64,000 nucleotides of DNA from Nitrososphaerota archaeon (lineage in GTDB: Archaea; Thermoproteota; Nitrososphaeria; Nitrososphaerales; Nitrosopumilaceae). The position numbers were made by a program, and so were the translations under genes. Of the stretch, positions 53,091 to 62,466 are shown piece by piece. The notes below the pieces were generated by a model. It was not told the origin of the DNA, ran no database searches, and worked only from the letters and a program-made list of their open reading frames with translations. How positions within the stretch are numbered: position 1 is the stretch's first letter; every line of letters starts with the position of its first letter. The stretch lies in assembly GCA_016215465.1 (NCBI GenBank), contig JACRJT010000051.1, forward strand, positions 47,498-111,497, given 5' to 3'.

Positions 53091-54226
53091 TGAGGCACTC
53101 CCAGTGTGTTTCCTACACCCACAATCAAGGCACTTTGATTCGGTTTTGTGTTTTCAAGTACAATCTGACATACTTGAGATTCTATAGATTCAGCTTTGTC
53201 AGCTATTTGTTTTGTCATTAGTGTGATTGCCTCTTTGACTGACTGTTTTATTACAACTGCATAAATGGGGATGTTATTTTTTGTTGCAATTTCTTCTATT
53301 TGGAATCTATCAGTTCCTATCCCACCAATTGCGGCCCCAAATCCTTGTGCTACAGAGCCAGAGTCCTCACCCTCAAGCTTCAATGCGGCATCAATCATCA
53401 CAATTATGTCAGGCTTGTTTTTCAAAACCAAGATTTCCACTGCATCTCCAGGCCTGCCAACAGTCGCAGTTGGGCCTTCTGCCTTTAATAGGTACAACTT
53501 TCGTTGTTCAAATTCTTTTTCTGAGCATACGGTTTCAAAGGTAATTGTTTTTTTCTCCGTACCAAGCATCATTTTTCCAACAACCATTGGGCCTATCCCA
53601 TCGCCAATTGGCTGCCCTTGTTTTAATGCAGGCACTGCATCCCTTAGAGCGCTTGCCTGTTCCATGATAAATGGGATCATCATTTGGAGTGGCAAGATTA
53701 GCGGAAAATTGTTCTGTTTTTTTGCAGTAAGGAAAAGATGTCTTACTAGCTTATGTAAGAGATGAAGCGACGTGGTCACCTCAAGTAGGTTTTGTACTTT
53801 GCTCACCTCAAGTGGATCCATGTTTGCAGAAAGTGATTTTACTTGTTGTCGGGTATAGTCTTCTCTTGATCGGAGGAGATGTTTTATTTTTGGAATTATT
53901 CCGTTTGGATCAAAATCAACTGGCATTATGGTAAAATATTCCAAGAACCCATCTACTTTTTTTGCGGCATTGGGTGTCGCTTTTAGATTTGTTTGAAGAT
54001 AGTCAAGTAGTTCTTTTTTTGACTCTTCTTTGTATTTTACAAGTTTTGCAATGTTTTTGCTGATTTCCCCAGATGTGATTTGAAGCTGAATTCTCTGTCC
54101 ATAAAACATGAAAACTACAATTGGGACTATCCATACAAGCCACATTATTGGATTGGAGTTATCTGTTGAGCTAAACAACTTGTCAGGATTAATGTCAGTA
54201 AAATTCAATTCAATCAAACGATCCAT
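53087..54226 (-). CDS. DUF1512-family protein
   Basis: A 379-residue protein. An N-terminal transmembrane helix (IMWLVWIVPIVVFMFYG) is followed by a cytoplasmic helical region and an alpha/beta domain with GDGIGPMVVGKMMLG near 208 and PDIIVMIDAALKLEGEDSG near 275. The DUF1512 family is conserved in archaea with no known function; a glycine-rich loop may bind a nucleotide. ATG start at 54226. The small zinc-ribbon gene is coupled to its end. Confidence 0.85.
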   Translation of the reverse strand: MDRLIELNFTDINPDKLFSSTDNSNPIMWLVWIVPIVVFMFYGQRIQLQITSGEISKNIAKLVKYKEESKKELLDYLQTNLKATPNAAKKVDGFLEYFTIMPVDFDPNGIIPKIKHLLRSREDYTRQQVKSLSANMDPLEVSKVQNLLEVTTSLHLLHKLVRHLFLTAKKQNNFPLILPLQMMIPFIMEQASALRDAVPALKQGQPIGDGIGPMVVGKMMLGTEKKTITFETVCSEKEFEQRKLYLLKAEGPTATVGRPGDAVEILVLKNKPDIIVMIDAALKLEGEDSGSVAQGFGAAIGGIGTDRFQIEEIATKNNIPIYAVVIKQSVKEAITLMTKQIADKAESIESQVCQIVLENTKPNQSALIVGVGNTLGVPQ

Positions 54227-54315
54227 TTTACCAAATTAAATGATTTGTATAACGAGGTCACCATCACTAGAATTTCAAAGAAATTGTCTGGTGGGTAAAT
54301 AATTAGAAAGTGCTC

Positions 54316-54323
54316 TTTATATA
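54316..54323 (+). promoter_or_regulatory. TATA box of tbp
   Basis: TTTATATA lies 26-33 bases before the tbp ATG, the usual archaeal position. Transcription would then begin within a few bases of the start codon, giving a leaderless message. It may be autoregulated by its own product. Confidence 0.65.
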
Positions 54324-54348
54324 GCCAAGCTAATTCAAGTGGTAACGT

Positions 54349-54909
54349 ATGCCGCAAACAAAGCCAATTGTAAGTATTGAGAATGTGGTTGCTTCTGCAT
54401 CAGTAGATCAGAAAATGGATCTAAATGAGATTACTCGTAATTTTCCAGATGTAGAATATCATCCAGATCAATTTCCAGGATTAGTATTTCGTCTAAAGAG
54501 TCCAAAGACTGCTACTTTGATTTTCACATCCGGCAAGATGGTATGTACAGGTGCCAAATCAGAAGAAATGGCAAGAAGTGCAGTAAAATCAGTCGTCCAA
54601 AAGCTAAGAAAGGGCGGAATCAAAGTAAAAAAAGACGCAGTAGTTGACATTCAAAACATAGTTGCGTCGATTAACCTGGGAGGAAAGATCCACCTAGAGC
54701 AGGCAGCGAGAACTCTCCCAAGAAGCATGTATGAACCAGAGCAGTTTCCAGGATTAATTCACAGAATGCTTGACCCAAAGACCGTAATCTTGCTTTTCTC
54801 ATCAGGAAAGCTAGTCTGCACTGGAGCAAAAAAAGAACCCGATGTGTACAGGTCTGTAAACAACCTGCACTCGCTATTAGAAGAAAAAAATCTAATGATT
54901 TACGATTAG
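54349..54909 (+). CDS. tbp: TATA-box-binding protein
   Basis: A 186-residue TBP with two matching repeats: IVSIENVVASASVDQKMDL and VVDIQNIVASINLGGKIHL, each followed by the P-(E/D)-Q-F-P-G-L and F-(T/S)-SGK-VCTGAK motifs. It bends promoter DNA at TATA boxes and recruits TFB, encoded at 37336. ATG start and a TATA box directly upstream. The PAC2 gene follows after 55 bases. Confidence 0.97.
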   Translation: MPQTKPIVSIENVVASASVDQKMDLNEITRNFPDVEYHPDQFPGLVFRLKSPKTATLIFTSGKMVCTGAKSEEMARSAVKSVVQKLRKGGIKVKKDAVVDIQNIVASINLGGKIHLEQAARTLPRSMYEPEQFPGLIHRMLDPKTVILLFSSGKLVCTGAKKEPDVYRSVNNLHSLLEEKNLMIYD

Positions 54910-54964
54910 ATGAGGTCATAATTTAGAAGTAAAGTGCATATACCATCACATCATATTTATCTAA

Positions 54965-55666
54965 ATGCAAGTCGAAGTTATTGAAAATTTTAAGCTAAAA
55001 GACATCACTTTGATTTCATCGCTGCCAGATATGGGCAAAGTGGGAGGTTTGGTAACACACCACATTGCAAAAAAAATAGATGCAAGAGTTGCCGCAAAGA
55101 TCATTTTGACAGACAAGCCGTGGGTAAATCACAAAGACGGTTTGGTCGAATTGCCGTATGACGAGTACAAATTGCTGGTGGATGAGAAAAACTCGCTTGT
55201 CATTTTCACCGGAGAAAATCAGCCCCAAGAACCAACCATGGTATTTGACTTGGTAAATTTTGTAATCGAAATGGTACAAAAATGGGGAAATATCAAAACA
55301 ATAATCTCATCTGGTGGATACATACCGCTTCAAAAAGGATATGGAAATGAGGTGTTTGGAGTTGCCAACAATCAAGAATCGTTAGAATTGTTAAAGACCC
55401 ACAATGTCAAATTGCTTGGAGAGGATGTAAAGAGCATCACATGGTTTAATGGACTTGTTCTCGGAGTTGCAAAAAACAGAAACATTAACGGAGTTGGCCT
55501 TTTTGGCGAAATATACGATGCCGAACTGCCACAACACAAGGCTGCAAAAAACATCATAAACACGATTGGAGAACTTTTGAAACTTGAGATAAATACGGAC
55601 GAATTAGAACAGAAAATTGTTGAGCAGCCAGTTGAGATAAAAAAAGAAGCCCCCGGAATAGGTTAG
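54965..55666 (+). CDS. PAC2-family protein (proteasome assembly chaperone-like)
   Basis: A 233-residue member of the PAC2 family, distinct from the one at 9720. It has the opening TLISSLPDMGKVGGLVTHHI, the middle IFTGENQPQEPTMVFD, and IISSGGYIPLQKGYGNEVFG near 115-135, the characteristic gly-rich segment. A lysine/glutamate-rich tail follows. The two copies could form a hetero-dimeric chaperone, as in eukaryotes (PAC1-PAC2), which is inference. Confidence 0.82.
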   Translation: MQVEVIENFKLKDITLISSLPDMGKVGGLVTHHIAKKIDARVAAKIILTDKPWVNHKDGLVELPYDEYKLLVDEKNSLVIFTGENQPQEPTMVFDLVNFVIEMVQKWGNIKTIISSGGYIPLQKGYGNEVFGVANNQESLELLKTHNVKLLGEDVKSITWFNGLVLGVAKNRNINGVGLFGEIYDAELPQHKAAKNIINTIGELLKLEINTDELEQKIVEQPVEIKKEAPGIG

Positions 55667-55990
55667 CTACTTTATTTTTGTGCCAAGTGGGACAGACTCG
55701 TCAACAGTAAGCCAGAAGGGTTTTTCATTGTTATCGGCTGCAAGAAGCATTGCATTTGATTCAACGCCACCCACAGTCTTTGGTTCAAGATTAGTTATCG
55801 CAATTACGGTTTTTCCAACCAATTCTTCGGGCGTAAAAAACTGTGCACCCCCAATTATCAAATTGCGTGTTTCTCCTCCAAGATCAATTGTTCCTTTGAT
55901 TATCTTTGTCTTGCCCGGAATTTTCTCAGTTGAAATAATTTTGGCAACACGGATATCCAGCTTTGCAAAATCATCATAAGTTATTGTCAT
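55667..55990 (-). CDS. tRNA-binding OB-fold protein (MetRS beta / Trbp111 type)
   Basis: A 107-residue OB-fold domain: FAKLDIRVAKIISTEKIPGK, IIGGAQFFTPEELVGKTVIA, and a C-terminal SNAMLLAADN segment, as in the C-terminal domain of methionyl-tRNA synthetase and free Trbp111/CsaA. It binds the elbow of tRNA. In archaea such a separate domain often acts as the beta subunit of MetRS; no metG gene is in the window. It abuts the convergent PAC2 stop directly. Confidence 0.88.
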   Translation of the reverse strand: MTITYDDFAKLDIRVAKIISTEKIPGKTKIIKGTIDLGGETRNLIIGGAQFFTPEELVGKTVIAITNLEPKTVGGVESNAMLLAADNNEKPFWLTVDESVPLGTKIK

Positions 55991-56017
55991 GGTAGGTCCT
56001 TTTTCATAGAATTCGAA

Positions 56018-56365
56018 TTAATTTTCAAGTGCTGGCTTTTGTTCGTTTCTGAGTTTTTTGATCAGAATGTCGAATCTATTGAGCGGCACAATTTTGATCG
56101 TGTTATACTTTGACATTCCTATTTCGATGCATAGTTTTTCGATATCGTGGGCATTTTTTGCCTCAAAGATCAGTGTCCATTGATGCTCCAATACGGAGAC
56201 GTAAAACTCAACTAGTCTTTTTATGTCAAATTTTTTCAGATTTTTTTTTATTTTTGAGTCCAGGTGTAAAAAGACCTGCTGACTATCTTTGTTGTTTAAC
56301 GGACAGGATTCAGGACTGTGAACGGCAGTCACGCTAAAGAGGAAGTAGCCATAGTCTTGCACCAT
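56018..56365 (-). CDS. Hypothetical protein, 115 residues
   Basis: A small soluble protein with an alpha/beta-barrel-like layout: strand YFLFSVTAVHSPESCPL, helix KKNLKKFDIKRLVEF, strand VLEHQWTLIFEA, helix AHDIEKLCIEIG. The pattern resembles dimeric alpha+beta barrel proteins (DUF3303-like), often small stress-response or enzymatic domains. It lies 27 bases upstream of the tRNA-binding gene on the same strand. No function can be named. Confidence 0.6.
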   Translation of the reverse strand: MVQDYGYFLFSVTAVHSPESCPLNNKDSQQVFLHLDSKIKKNLKKFDIKRLVEFYVSVLEHQWTLIFEAKNAHDIEKLCIEIGMSKYNTIKIVPLNRFDILIKKLRNEQKPALEN

Positions 56366-56452
56366 TGTCTGTCCTGTTGTGAAATATTATTTGTATATTA
56401 CGATAGCAAAACAACACAATTAATTTATGTAAAAACAATATGAAAAAGCCGT

Positions 56453-57151
56453 ATGGGGCAGTTTTTTACAGATGACATCGACGCCTTGTTAAAATCAGGC
56501 CATGGGGATTATGGACGCCTATCACGGATTAAGACGGACTTTGAAGCAAAAAAACTTGTCACAATAGACGACAGGAGATACGTAGAGGGGCTAGTTGCCA
56601 GATATTTACAGCCAGCCACGCAAACTGGAAAATCAGAAAGAATTGTAAAAATTCCTGAAAAACGCATTGTTCCTCCGCCGCCCCCACCAACCAATGTCTC
56701 GGAGATGAAATATCAAAAGTCAGTAGTAGAAAAACCGATTGAAAAAGTAAATGGCGGGAAAAAGATGAAAAACGTTGTAATCAGTATTGCGTCAGTTGTT
56801 TTTGCAGTTTTGATAATCAGTGTCGTAGCTATGAATCAAGACAATATTGCAATAGTCGGACCAAGTACTGCAAAGGCAGTTGAGACGGATCAAACATCAT
56901 ACGCAAAAGGAGACATCATATCAATTTCAGGAAATGCCGAATCTGCAATCACAGAACTCACAATAAATGATCCAGACGGGCAAAAGATATGGACTGAGAT
57001 AGTCAAAGTAAAGGCAGATGGCAAGTTTTCAACATTGGTCATTGCAGGCGGAAACGGATGGGAAAAAGCAGGAAAATACACAGTAGCATCATCTACAGAT
57101 GGGAAAACTGAGAAAACTGTTTTTGATTTTAATCCAAACGAAGCATCTTAG
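56453..57151 (+). CDS. Single-pass membrane protein with Ig-like domain
   Basis: A 232-residue protein. A cytoplasmic helical part (residues 1-65) is followed by a proline run (IVPPPPPPTN), a transmembrane helix near 107-126 (VVISIASVVFAVLIISVVAM), and an extracellular Ig-like domain (TDQTSYAKGDIISISGNA, with GKYTVAS at the end) matching the repeats in the 1088-residue protein at 48167. It could tie surface proteins to the membrane. The type II orientation is unusual for such proteins. Function unknown. Confidence 0.68.
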   Translation: MGQFFTDDIDALLKSGHGDYGRLSRIKTDFEAKKLVTIDDRRYVEGLVARYLQPATQTGKSERIVKIPEKRIVPPPPPPTNVSEMKYQKSVVEKPIEKVNGGKKMKNVVISIASVVFAVLIISVVAMNQDNIAIVGPSTAKAVETDQTSYAKGDIISISGNAESAITELTINDPDGQKIWTEIVKVKADGKFSTLVIAGGNGWEKAGKYTVASSTDGKTEKTVFDFNPNEAS

Positions 57152-57188
57152 ATCAAGACTAATATTTTGGCTCAAATGACTTAACAGC

Positions 57189-57605
57189 ATGGCAACAATC
57201 GAGGCATCCACTACAATAAACGCCCCAATTGACAAAGTTTGGGATTTTGTTTCAGACATAGACAGCGAACCAAAATATTGGAAGGGAACAAAACAAGTAC
57301 GCAACATTTCAAAGGAAGGCAACAAGGTAACAAGAGAAGTTACAATCGCATTCAAGGATTCAAAATGCATGCAAACTGTGACATTTTATCCAAAAGAAAA
57401 GATCCTTGCAGAATTTACAGATGGAATTCTAATTGGGACAAAAACAATACAGCTTACGCCTCATGAAAGCGGCACTAAACTCGATGCCACGTGGGACATC
57501 AAGCTTTCAGGCATGATGGGAATGTTCACAGGGATGATCAAAAAGCACGTAAAAAGCGGCACAGAGCAGGCGCTTGAATCAATAAAGCAAGAAATCGAGA
57601 AGTAA
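57189..57605 (+). CDS. SRPBCC (START-like) ligand-binding protein
   Basis: A 138-residue single-domain protein of the polyketide-cyclase/START-like fold. It starts TIEASTTINAPIDKVWDFVS, the typical N-terminal strand and helix, continues with VTREVTIAFKDSKCMQTV, and ends with a long helix (TGMIKKHVKSGTEQALESIK). Such proteins form a deep hydrophobic pocket for lipids or small molecules. The glycosyltransferase gene starts 1 base after its stop, so they are co-transcribed. Confidence 0.83.
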   Translation: MATIEASTTINAPIDKVWDFVSDIDSEPKYWKGTKQVRNISKEGNKVTREVTIAFKDSKCMQTVTFYPKEKILAEFTDGILIGTKTIQLTPHESGTKLDATWDIKLSGMMGMFTGMIKKHVKSGTEQALESIKQEIEK

Positions 57606-57606
57606 G

Positions 57607-58809
57607 ATGGACCTTCTGGACATCGTAAATTATGCATTTATTGCAATACTAATTGGTGTAGCTGGCGCTTGGGTTTTTCTGATAAAATCAATGCTGTCGT
57701 CATTTAGAAACACTCCATATTTGGACAAATTTCCCCAAAAGGATCACAAGACCCCCAAAGTATCAGTCATCCTACCTGCAAGAAACGAAGAAGGATTTAT
57801 TGAAAAATGCCTTGATTCTTTGTTGGACCAAGACTATGAAAACTACGAGATAATTGCAATTGATGACTCATCGACAGATTCTACGGGCAACATAATCAGA
57901 GATTACGCAATGAAAGACACCAGGGTGATTCATGTCAGTGCAAAGCCAAAGCCTGACGGATGGATGGGAAAGAATTGGGCATGCATGGAAGGATATGCAG
58001 TGGCAACTGGCGAGATTTTGTTATTTACAGATTCGGATACAACGCATTCAAGAAACGTGATTTCGTTTGCTGTTTCCCATCTTTTGTCACGTGATCTTGA
58101 TGCATTAACAGCTATTCCAAAAATGGTCTGCCTTGACAACTGGACGAGGATCACACTGCCAATGCTATCAACATTTTTACACACGCGGTTTTCCGCACTC
58201 AGAGTAAATGATCCTTCAAAAAAGACAGGGTATTTTTTTGGAAGTTTCTTCATAATCAAAAAAAGCACCTACGAAAAAATAGGAATGCATCAAGGAGTAC
58301 GACAGGAGATAATCGAAGATGGGGCACTTGGAAAGAAGGTAAAGGAATCCGGATTTAAAATGAGGATGGTAAGAGGAGATCATCTGATCAATGCGATTTG
58401 GGCCAGGGATAGGTCCACACTCTGGAATGCATTAAAGAGGCTTATGATACCGCTCTATTTACAGAATGCCAGAATCGCAGTCGGGATATTTTTTGCAGTG
58501 TTATTCTTGCTTTTTATGCCATTTCCACTGCTTGCCTATTCGTCAGTGTTTTTTGGGCATTCGGAATCATTTCCAGTCCTTTTTGTAGTGTCGATTGTTT
58601 CATCAGGCCTCATTTATGCAGCAGGCATGCTTGACGCACGAGAATTACACATCAGATTCTGGCATGCGTTATGCGGCCCACTTGGTAGTTTGATAATAGT
58701 AAGCGGATTTCTAAGTGGAATTTTACAAGCTAATAGAAGCATGTCAGTATCATGGAGAGGCAGAGTATACTCCATGAAAGATCATATACAGAATTCAATA
58801 AGCGTGTAA
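57607..58809 (+). CDS. Family-2 glycosyltransferase, membrane bound
   Basis: A 400-residue enzyme with one N-terminal and three C-terminal transmembrane segments. The GT-A catalytic domain shows VSVILPARNEEGFIEKCL near residue 50, IAIDDSSTDSTG near 85, the DxD-like TDSDTTHSR near 140, and a later EDGALGKKV motif near 237. It probably moves sugars to a lipid or polyisoprenoid carrier at the membrane. The acceptor and sugar are unknown. It is coupled to the SRPBCC gene. Confidence 0.88.
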   Translation: MDLLDIVNYAFIAILIGVAGAWVFLIKSMLSSFRNTPYLDKFPQKDHKTPKVSVILPARNEEGFIEKCLDSLLDQDYENYEIIAIDDSSTDSTGNIIRDYAMKDTRVIHVSAKPKPDGWMGKNWACMEGYAVATGEILLFTDSDTTHSRNVISFAVSHLLSRDLDALTAIPKMVCLDNWTRITLPMLSTFLHTRFSALRVNDPSKKTGYFFGSFFIIKKSTYEKIGMHQGVRQEIIEDGALGKKVKESGFKMRMVRGDHLINAIWARDRSTLWNALKRLMIPLYLQNARIAVGIFFAVLFLLFMPFPLLAYSSVFFGHSESFPVLFVVSIVSSGLIYAAGMLDARELHIRFWHALCGPLGSLIIVSGFLSGILQANRSMSVSWRGRVYSMKDHIQNSISV

Positions 58810-58846
58810 GTAAAGATTATAGAGTAACTGGATAGCTGCCATATCA

Positions 58847-60013
58847 GTGAACAAATCAAACGTAATTATTTCTGGCCTGCTAGGCATAGTAATAGTACTT
58901 GTTGCATACAGCATAATTCTAAATCCACTACAGAAAACGCCAACAATTGAGTACATTAGTAAGACAACAAAGGCAGTTGTTGGTGATCAAACATCGCAAG
59001 ATTTGACGCTGACTGAAATTTTTGAAAAGACAGAATCGGGCGTAGTTAGAATAAACGTCAAGAGACCAAATGATCAGAGGGGAGGCGGTTTGGGCTCTGG
59101 TTTTGTATACGATAATGAAGGCCACATAATAACAAATGATCACGTCATTGAAAATGCTGAAAAAATAGTTGTTACGTTCTTGGACGGAAGATCATTTAAA
59201 GCAAATCTAGTAGGAAAGGATCTCTACACAGATCTTGCAGTTGTCAAAGTAAATGCAAGCGAAGATGCACTATATCCACTTACACTTGGGAATTCATCTA
59301 AACTAAAGGTCGGAGAACAAATTGCGGCAATTGGAAACCCATTTGGATTATCAGGCTCCATGACTTCTGGAATTGTAAGTCAGATTGGCAGATTGCTCCC
59401 ATCGCAGGACAGAGGGTTTCAAATTCCAGACATAGTTCAAACAGATGCTGCAATAAACCCTGGAAATTCAGGCGGGCCTCTTTTGAATATGAGAGGCGAA
59501 GTAGTTGGCATAAACACAGCAATCCAGTCAGAGACAGGCGACTTTGCAGGAGTCGGATTTGCCATTCCTTCTAGAACTGTGCAAAAGATCATCCCAACAC
59601 TTATCGAAAATAAGACATACCACCACCCTTGGGTCGGAATATCTGGAAGGGATATTGATCTTGACCTCGCAGATATACTCAAAATTGAAGATACCCGAGG
59701 CTTTTTGATAATTAATGTCCTAAAGGACAGCCCTGCAGAAAAGGCAGGTCTCCGAGGAACCACCAATTCAACAGTAGTGGACGGAGCCACATATCAGATA
59801 GGAGGAGATATTGTACTGGCAGTTGACGGGATCACAGTAAGAAAAATTGATGATATTTTGATTCACCTTCAACGCGATAAGACAGTCGGAGACGAAATGG
59901 CACTTCAGATTCTTCGCGATGGAAGAGTCACCAGTTTAGTATTAACCCTTGAGGAAAGACCAAACTCGGGCGTGCTAGCAAACAATTCAACAACTAATTC
60001 GACACAAAAATAA
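58847..60013 (+). CDS. HtrA/DegP-type serine protease
   Basis: A 388-residue trypsin-like protease. An N-terminal transmembrane helix (VIISGLLGIVIVLVAYSII) anchors it facing outside. The triad is H99 (ITNDHVIEN), D128 (YTDLAVVKV) and S207 (NPGNSGGPLL). One PDZ domain follows (GFLIINVLKDSPAEKAGLRG near 285-305, and IVLAVDGITVRKIDDILIHL). It degrades or repairs misfolded exported proteins. The start is GTG. cofG begins 28 bases after its stop but is functionally unrelated. Confidence 0.93.
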   Translation: MNKSNVIISGLLGIVIVLVAYSIILNPLQKTPTIEYISKTTKAVVGDQTSQDLTLTEIFEKTESGVVRINVKRPNDQRGGGLGSGFVYDNEGHIITNDHVIENAEKIVVTFLDGRSFKANLVGKDLYTDLAVVKVNASEDALYPLTLGNSSKLKVGEQIAAIGNPFGLSGSMTSGIVSQIGRLLPSQDRGFQIPDIVQTDAAINPGNSGGPLLNMRGEVVGINTAIQSETGDFAGVGFAIPSRTVQKIIPTLIENKTYHHPWVGISGRDIDLDLADILKIEDTRGFLIINVLKDSPAEKAGLRGTTNSTVVDGATYQIGGDIVLAVDGITVRKIDDILIHLQRDKTVGDEMALQILRDGRVTSLVLTLEERPNSGVLANNSTTNSTQK

Positions 60014-60041
60014 ATACTAGAATTCAAGATTATCTTTTACG

Positions 60042-61211
60042 TTGAATAACCTTGTGTTTGATTGTGAATTATTAAATCAGGTAATAGATGGAAAGGAAAT
60101 CACAAAAGCAGACGCATGTGAGATTTTTGAAATTGCAAAAAATAGACCATCTGAACTATTCAGCACGGCGACAAGACTTCGTAACACATACAAACGGAAA
60201 ATAGCTACATTTTCAAAAAAGTCGTTCTTTAATCTTGTAAACCTTTGCAGGGATACGTGTGATTATTGCACATACAAATCAGAACCAAGCCAACAAAAAA
60301 CATCAATGATGAGTAAAGAAAACGTCAGGGATTTAGCAAAACTTGCAAAAAAATACGGATGTGTGGAAGCACTTTTTGTTACAGGTGAAAGGCCAGAACA
60401 GAAATACCAAGAGGCAAGAGAATGGCTTAAAGAAAATGGATTTTCAAGTACTGCAGAGTATCTTTCCCATGCATCAGAAATCGCACTATCGGAAGGACTT
60501 TTCCCACATACAAATGCAGGCAATCTTACAAAATCAGAGATAAACGAGTTCAAAAAAACCAATGTCAGTATGGGCCTGATGCTTGAGAACTCCAGTGAAC
60601 GCCTAACTAAAGAAAACATGCCACATCATCTTGCCCCAAGTAAAAATCCAAGGGCACGAATTCAAGTCTTAGAAAATGCAGGTGATCTCAAAATGCCAAT
60701 GACTACAGGACTGCTTGTAGGGATCGGAGAGACGCCAAATGAGATAATTGACTCCATATTTGAGATAAAGAAACTACATCAGAGATACGGGCACATACAA
60801 GAAGTCATTTTGCAAAACTTTCAACCAAAGCACGACACCAAGATGGGAGACTTTGCATCGGCAGAGGAAAACTATTTCAAAATAATCGTAGCGCTAACAA
60901 GAGCAATAATGCCACAAATGAACATTCAGATTCCGCCAAATCTCTCACCTAATTCATATCAAATCTTTCTTCAAGTCGGGATAAATGATTGGGGAGGGAT
61001 ATCACCACTTACTCCAGACTATGTTAATCCGGAATTTAGCTGGCCCAAAATTGAATACGTTGCAGAAAACACAGAAAACGCAGGTTATGATCTAAAGGCA
61101 AGATTCCCAGTATATCCAGAATTTATGCACATGGTAAATTCTGATCTTTATGATAAAATGTCAGAAATCATGGACGAAGATGGCTTGGTAAACGAGGCAT
61201 ATTGGAAATGA
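60042..61211 (+). CDS. cofG: 7,8-didemethyl-8-hydroxy-5-deazariboflavin synthase, CofG subunit
   Basis: A 389-residue radical-SAM enzyme. The Fe-S motif is CRDTCDYC (CxxxCxxC) near residue 69. With CofH it joins tyrosine and the ribityl-uracil intermediate into Fo, the chromophore of F420. Other conserved parts are the LFVTGERPEQKYQEAREWL segment and TTGLLVGIGETPNEIIDSI near 226. The start is TTG. The next gene, cofH, starts inside its stop codon (ATGA), a sign of coupled translation. Confidence 0.95.
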   Translation: MNNLVFDCELLNQVIDGKEITKADACEIFEIAKNRPSELFSTATRLRNTYKRKIATFSKKSFFNLVNLCRDTCDYCTYKSEPSQQKTSMMSKENVRDLAKLAKKYGCVEALFVTGERPEQKYQEAREWLKENGFSSTAEYLSHASEIALSEGLFPHTNAGNLTKSEINEFKKTNVSMGLMLENSSERLTKENMPHHLAPSKNPRARIQVLENAGDLKMPMTTGLLVGIGETPNEIIDSIFEIKKLHQRYGHIQEVILQNFQPKHDTKMGDFASAEENYFKIIVALTRAIMPQMNIQIPPNLSPNSYQIFLQVGINDWGGISPLTPDYVNPEFSWPKIEYVAENTENAGYDLKARFPVYPEFMHMVNSDLYDKMSEIMDEDGLVNEAYWK

Positions 61212-62464
61212 CTTCAAACATTGACTCATTGCTAAAAAACGCAGACCCACTAGTTGCAGATTCGCTAAATAACGCACTATCAGAAAAAGAGATTTCGATA
61301 AAAGAGGCAACATATCTTTATGATGCAAAGGGCATTGACTTTCACCTCATAGGCATTGTTGCAGATGAGCTCAGAAAGAGGCGAGTCGGAGACATCGTAA
61401 CTTTTGTAGTAAACAGAAACATCAATTTTACAAATGTCTGCATAAAACAATGTGGCTTTTGCGCATTTAGCAGAGACTTTAGAGAAGAGGAAGGATACTT
61501 TTTACCAATAGAAGAAATAGTAAGACGGGCAAAAGAGGCACACAGTCTTGGAGCAACCGAAGTTTGCATTCAGGCAGGCCTTCCTCCAGACATGGATGGG
61601 GGATTTTATGAGAAAATATGCACAGCAATCAAGGCAGACATCCCAGATATTCACATACATGGATTCTCACCAGAAGAAGTCCTGTATGGCGCAACAAGAT
61701 CAAATGTTTCAATAAAAGAATACCTCTCAAGACTAAAAGATGCAGGAATCAATACCATTCCAGGCACTGCCGCAGAAATACTAGATCAGAAAATCCGCGA
61801 CAAGATATCTCCTGGAAGAATCAGTGTTTCAGACTGGACTGAGATAATCAAGACGGCACACAAGATGGGAATCAATTCCACGTCAACTATAATGTTTGGC
61901 CATGTGGAATCCACAGAGGACCGAGTAAAGCACATTGCAAAGATAAGAGACATCCAAAAGGAAACAGGTGGATTTACAGAGTTTGTTCCCCTGAATTTTA
62001 TCCACACAGAGGCACCTATGTACATACACGATTTGCATGAGGGAGTCAAAAGCGGGGCAAGTGCAAATGACGTAATGCTGACACATGCCATTGCAAGAAT
62101 AATGCTCAACAACTACATCGACAACATCCAGATGTCATGGGTAAAGGAAGGTCAGAAAATGTCGCAGCTTTTGCTAATGTGGGGTGCAAACGACTTTGGT
62201 GGCACGCTAATCAACGAAAGCATTTCAACGTCAGCTGGCGCACAATACGGCCAGATTCTAAGGCCAAGAGAAATCCGTCGTCTTGTCAAAGAAATAGGCA
62301 GAGTTCCAGCCCAGCGAACCACCACGTATGACATAATCAAAAAGTACGATTCAGAGTCTGTAGAAGATGAGCTAGATAAAGTAGAGGACGTTTCAAGGTT
62401 TGGCTCGTATTTTGAACTTGTAAAAATCGACAAATTCAGATACAAGAATCCAAGGTCAATCTAA
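61208..62464 (+). CDS. cofH: 5-amino-6-(ribitylamino)uracil-tyrosine radical-SAM synthase, CofH subunit
   Basis: A 418-residue radical-SAM enzyme. The cluster motif CIKQCGFC lies near residue 77, within VVNRNINFTNVCIKQCGFCA. Later segments GATEVCIQAGLPPDMDG and FTEFVPLNFIHTEAPMYIHD match the CofH/MqnC family. It makes the first half of Fo. The ATG at 61208 overlaps the cofG stop as ATGA; a TTG 6 bases upstream is less likely. The TldE-like gene follows after 2 bases. Confidence 0.95.
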   Translation: MTSNIDSLLKNADPLVADSLNNALSEKEISIKEATYLYDAKGIDFHLIGIVADELRKRRVGDIVTFVVNRNINFTNVCIKQCGFCAFSRDFREEEGYFLPIEEIVRRAKEAHSLGATEVCIQAGLPPDMDGGFYEKICTAIKADIPDIHIHGFSPEEVLYGATRSNVSIKEYLSRLKDAGINTIPGTAAEILDQKIRDKISPGRISVSDWTEIIKTAHKMGINSTSTIMFGHVESTEDRVKHIAKIRDIQKETGGFTEFVPLNFIHTEAPMYIHDLHEGVKSGASANDVMLTHAIARIMLNNYIDNIQMSWVKEGQKMSQLLLMWGANDFGGTLINESISTSAGAQYGQILRPREIRRLVKEIGRVPAQRTTTYDIIKKYDSESVEDELDKVEDVSRFGSYFELVKIDKFRYKNPRSI

Positions 62465-62466
62465 TC

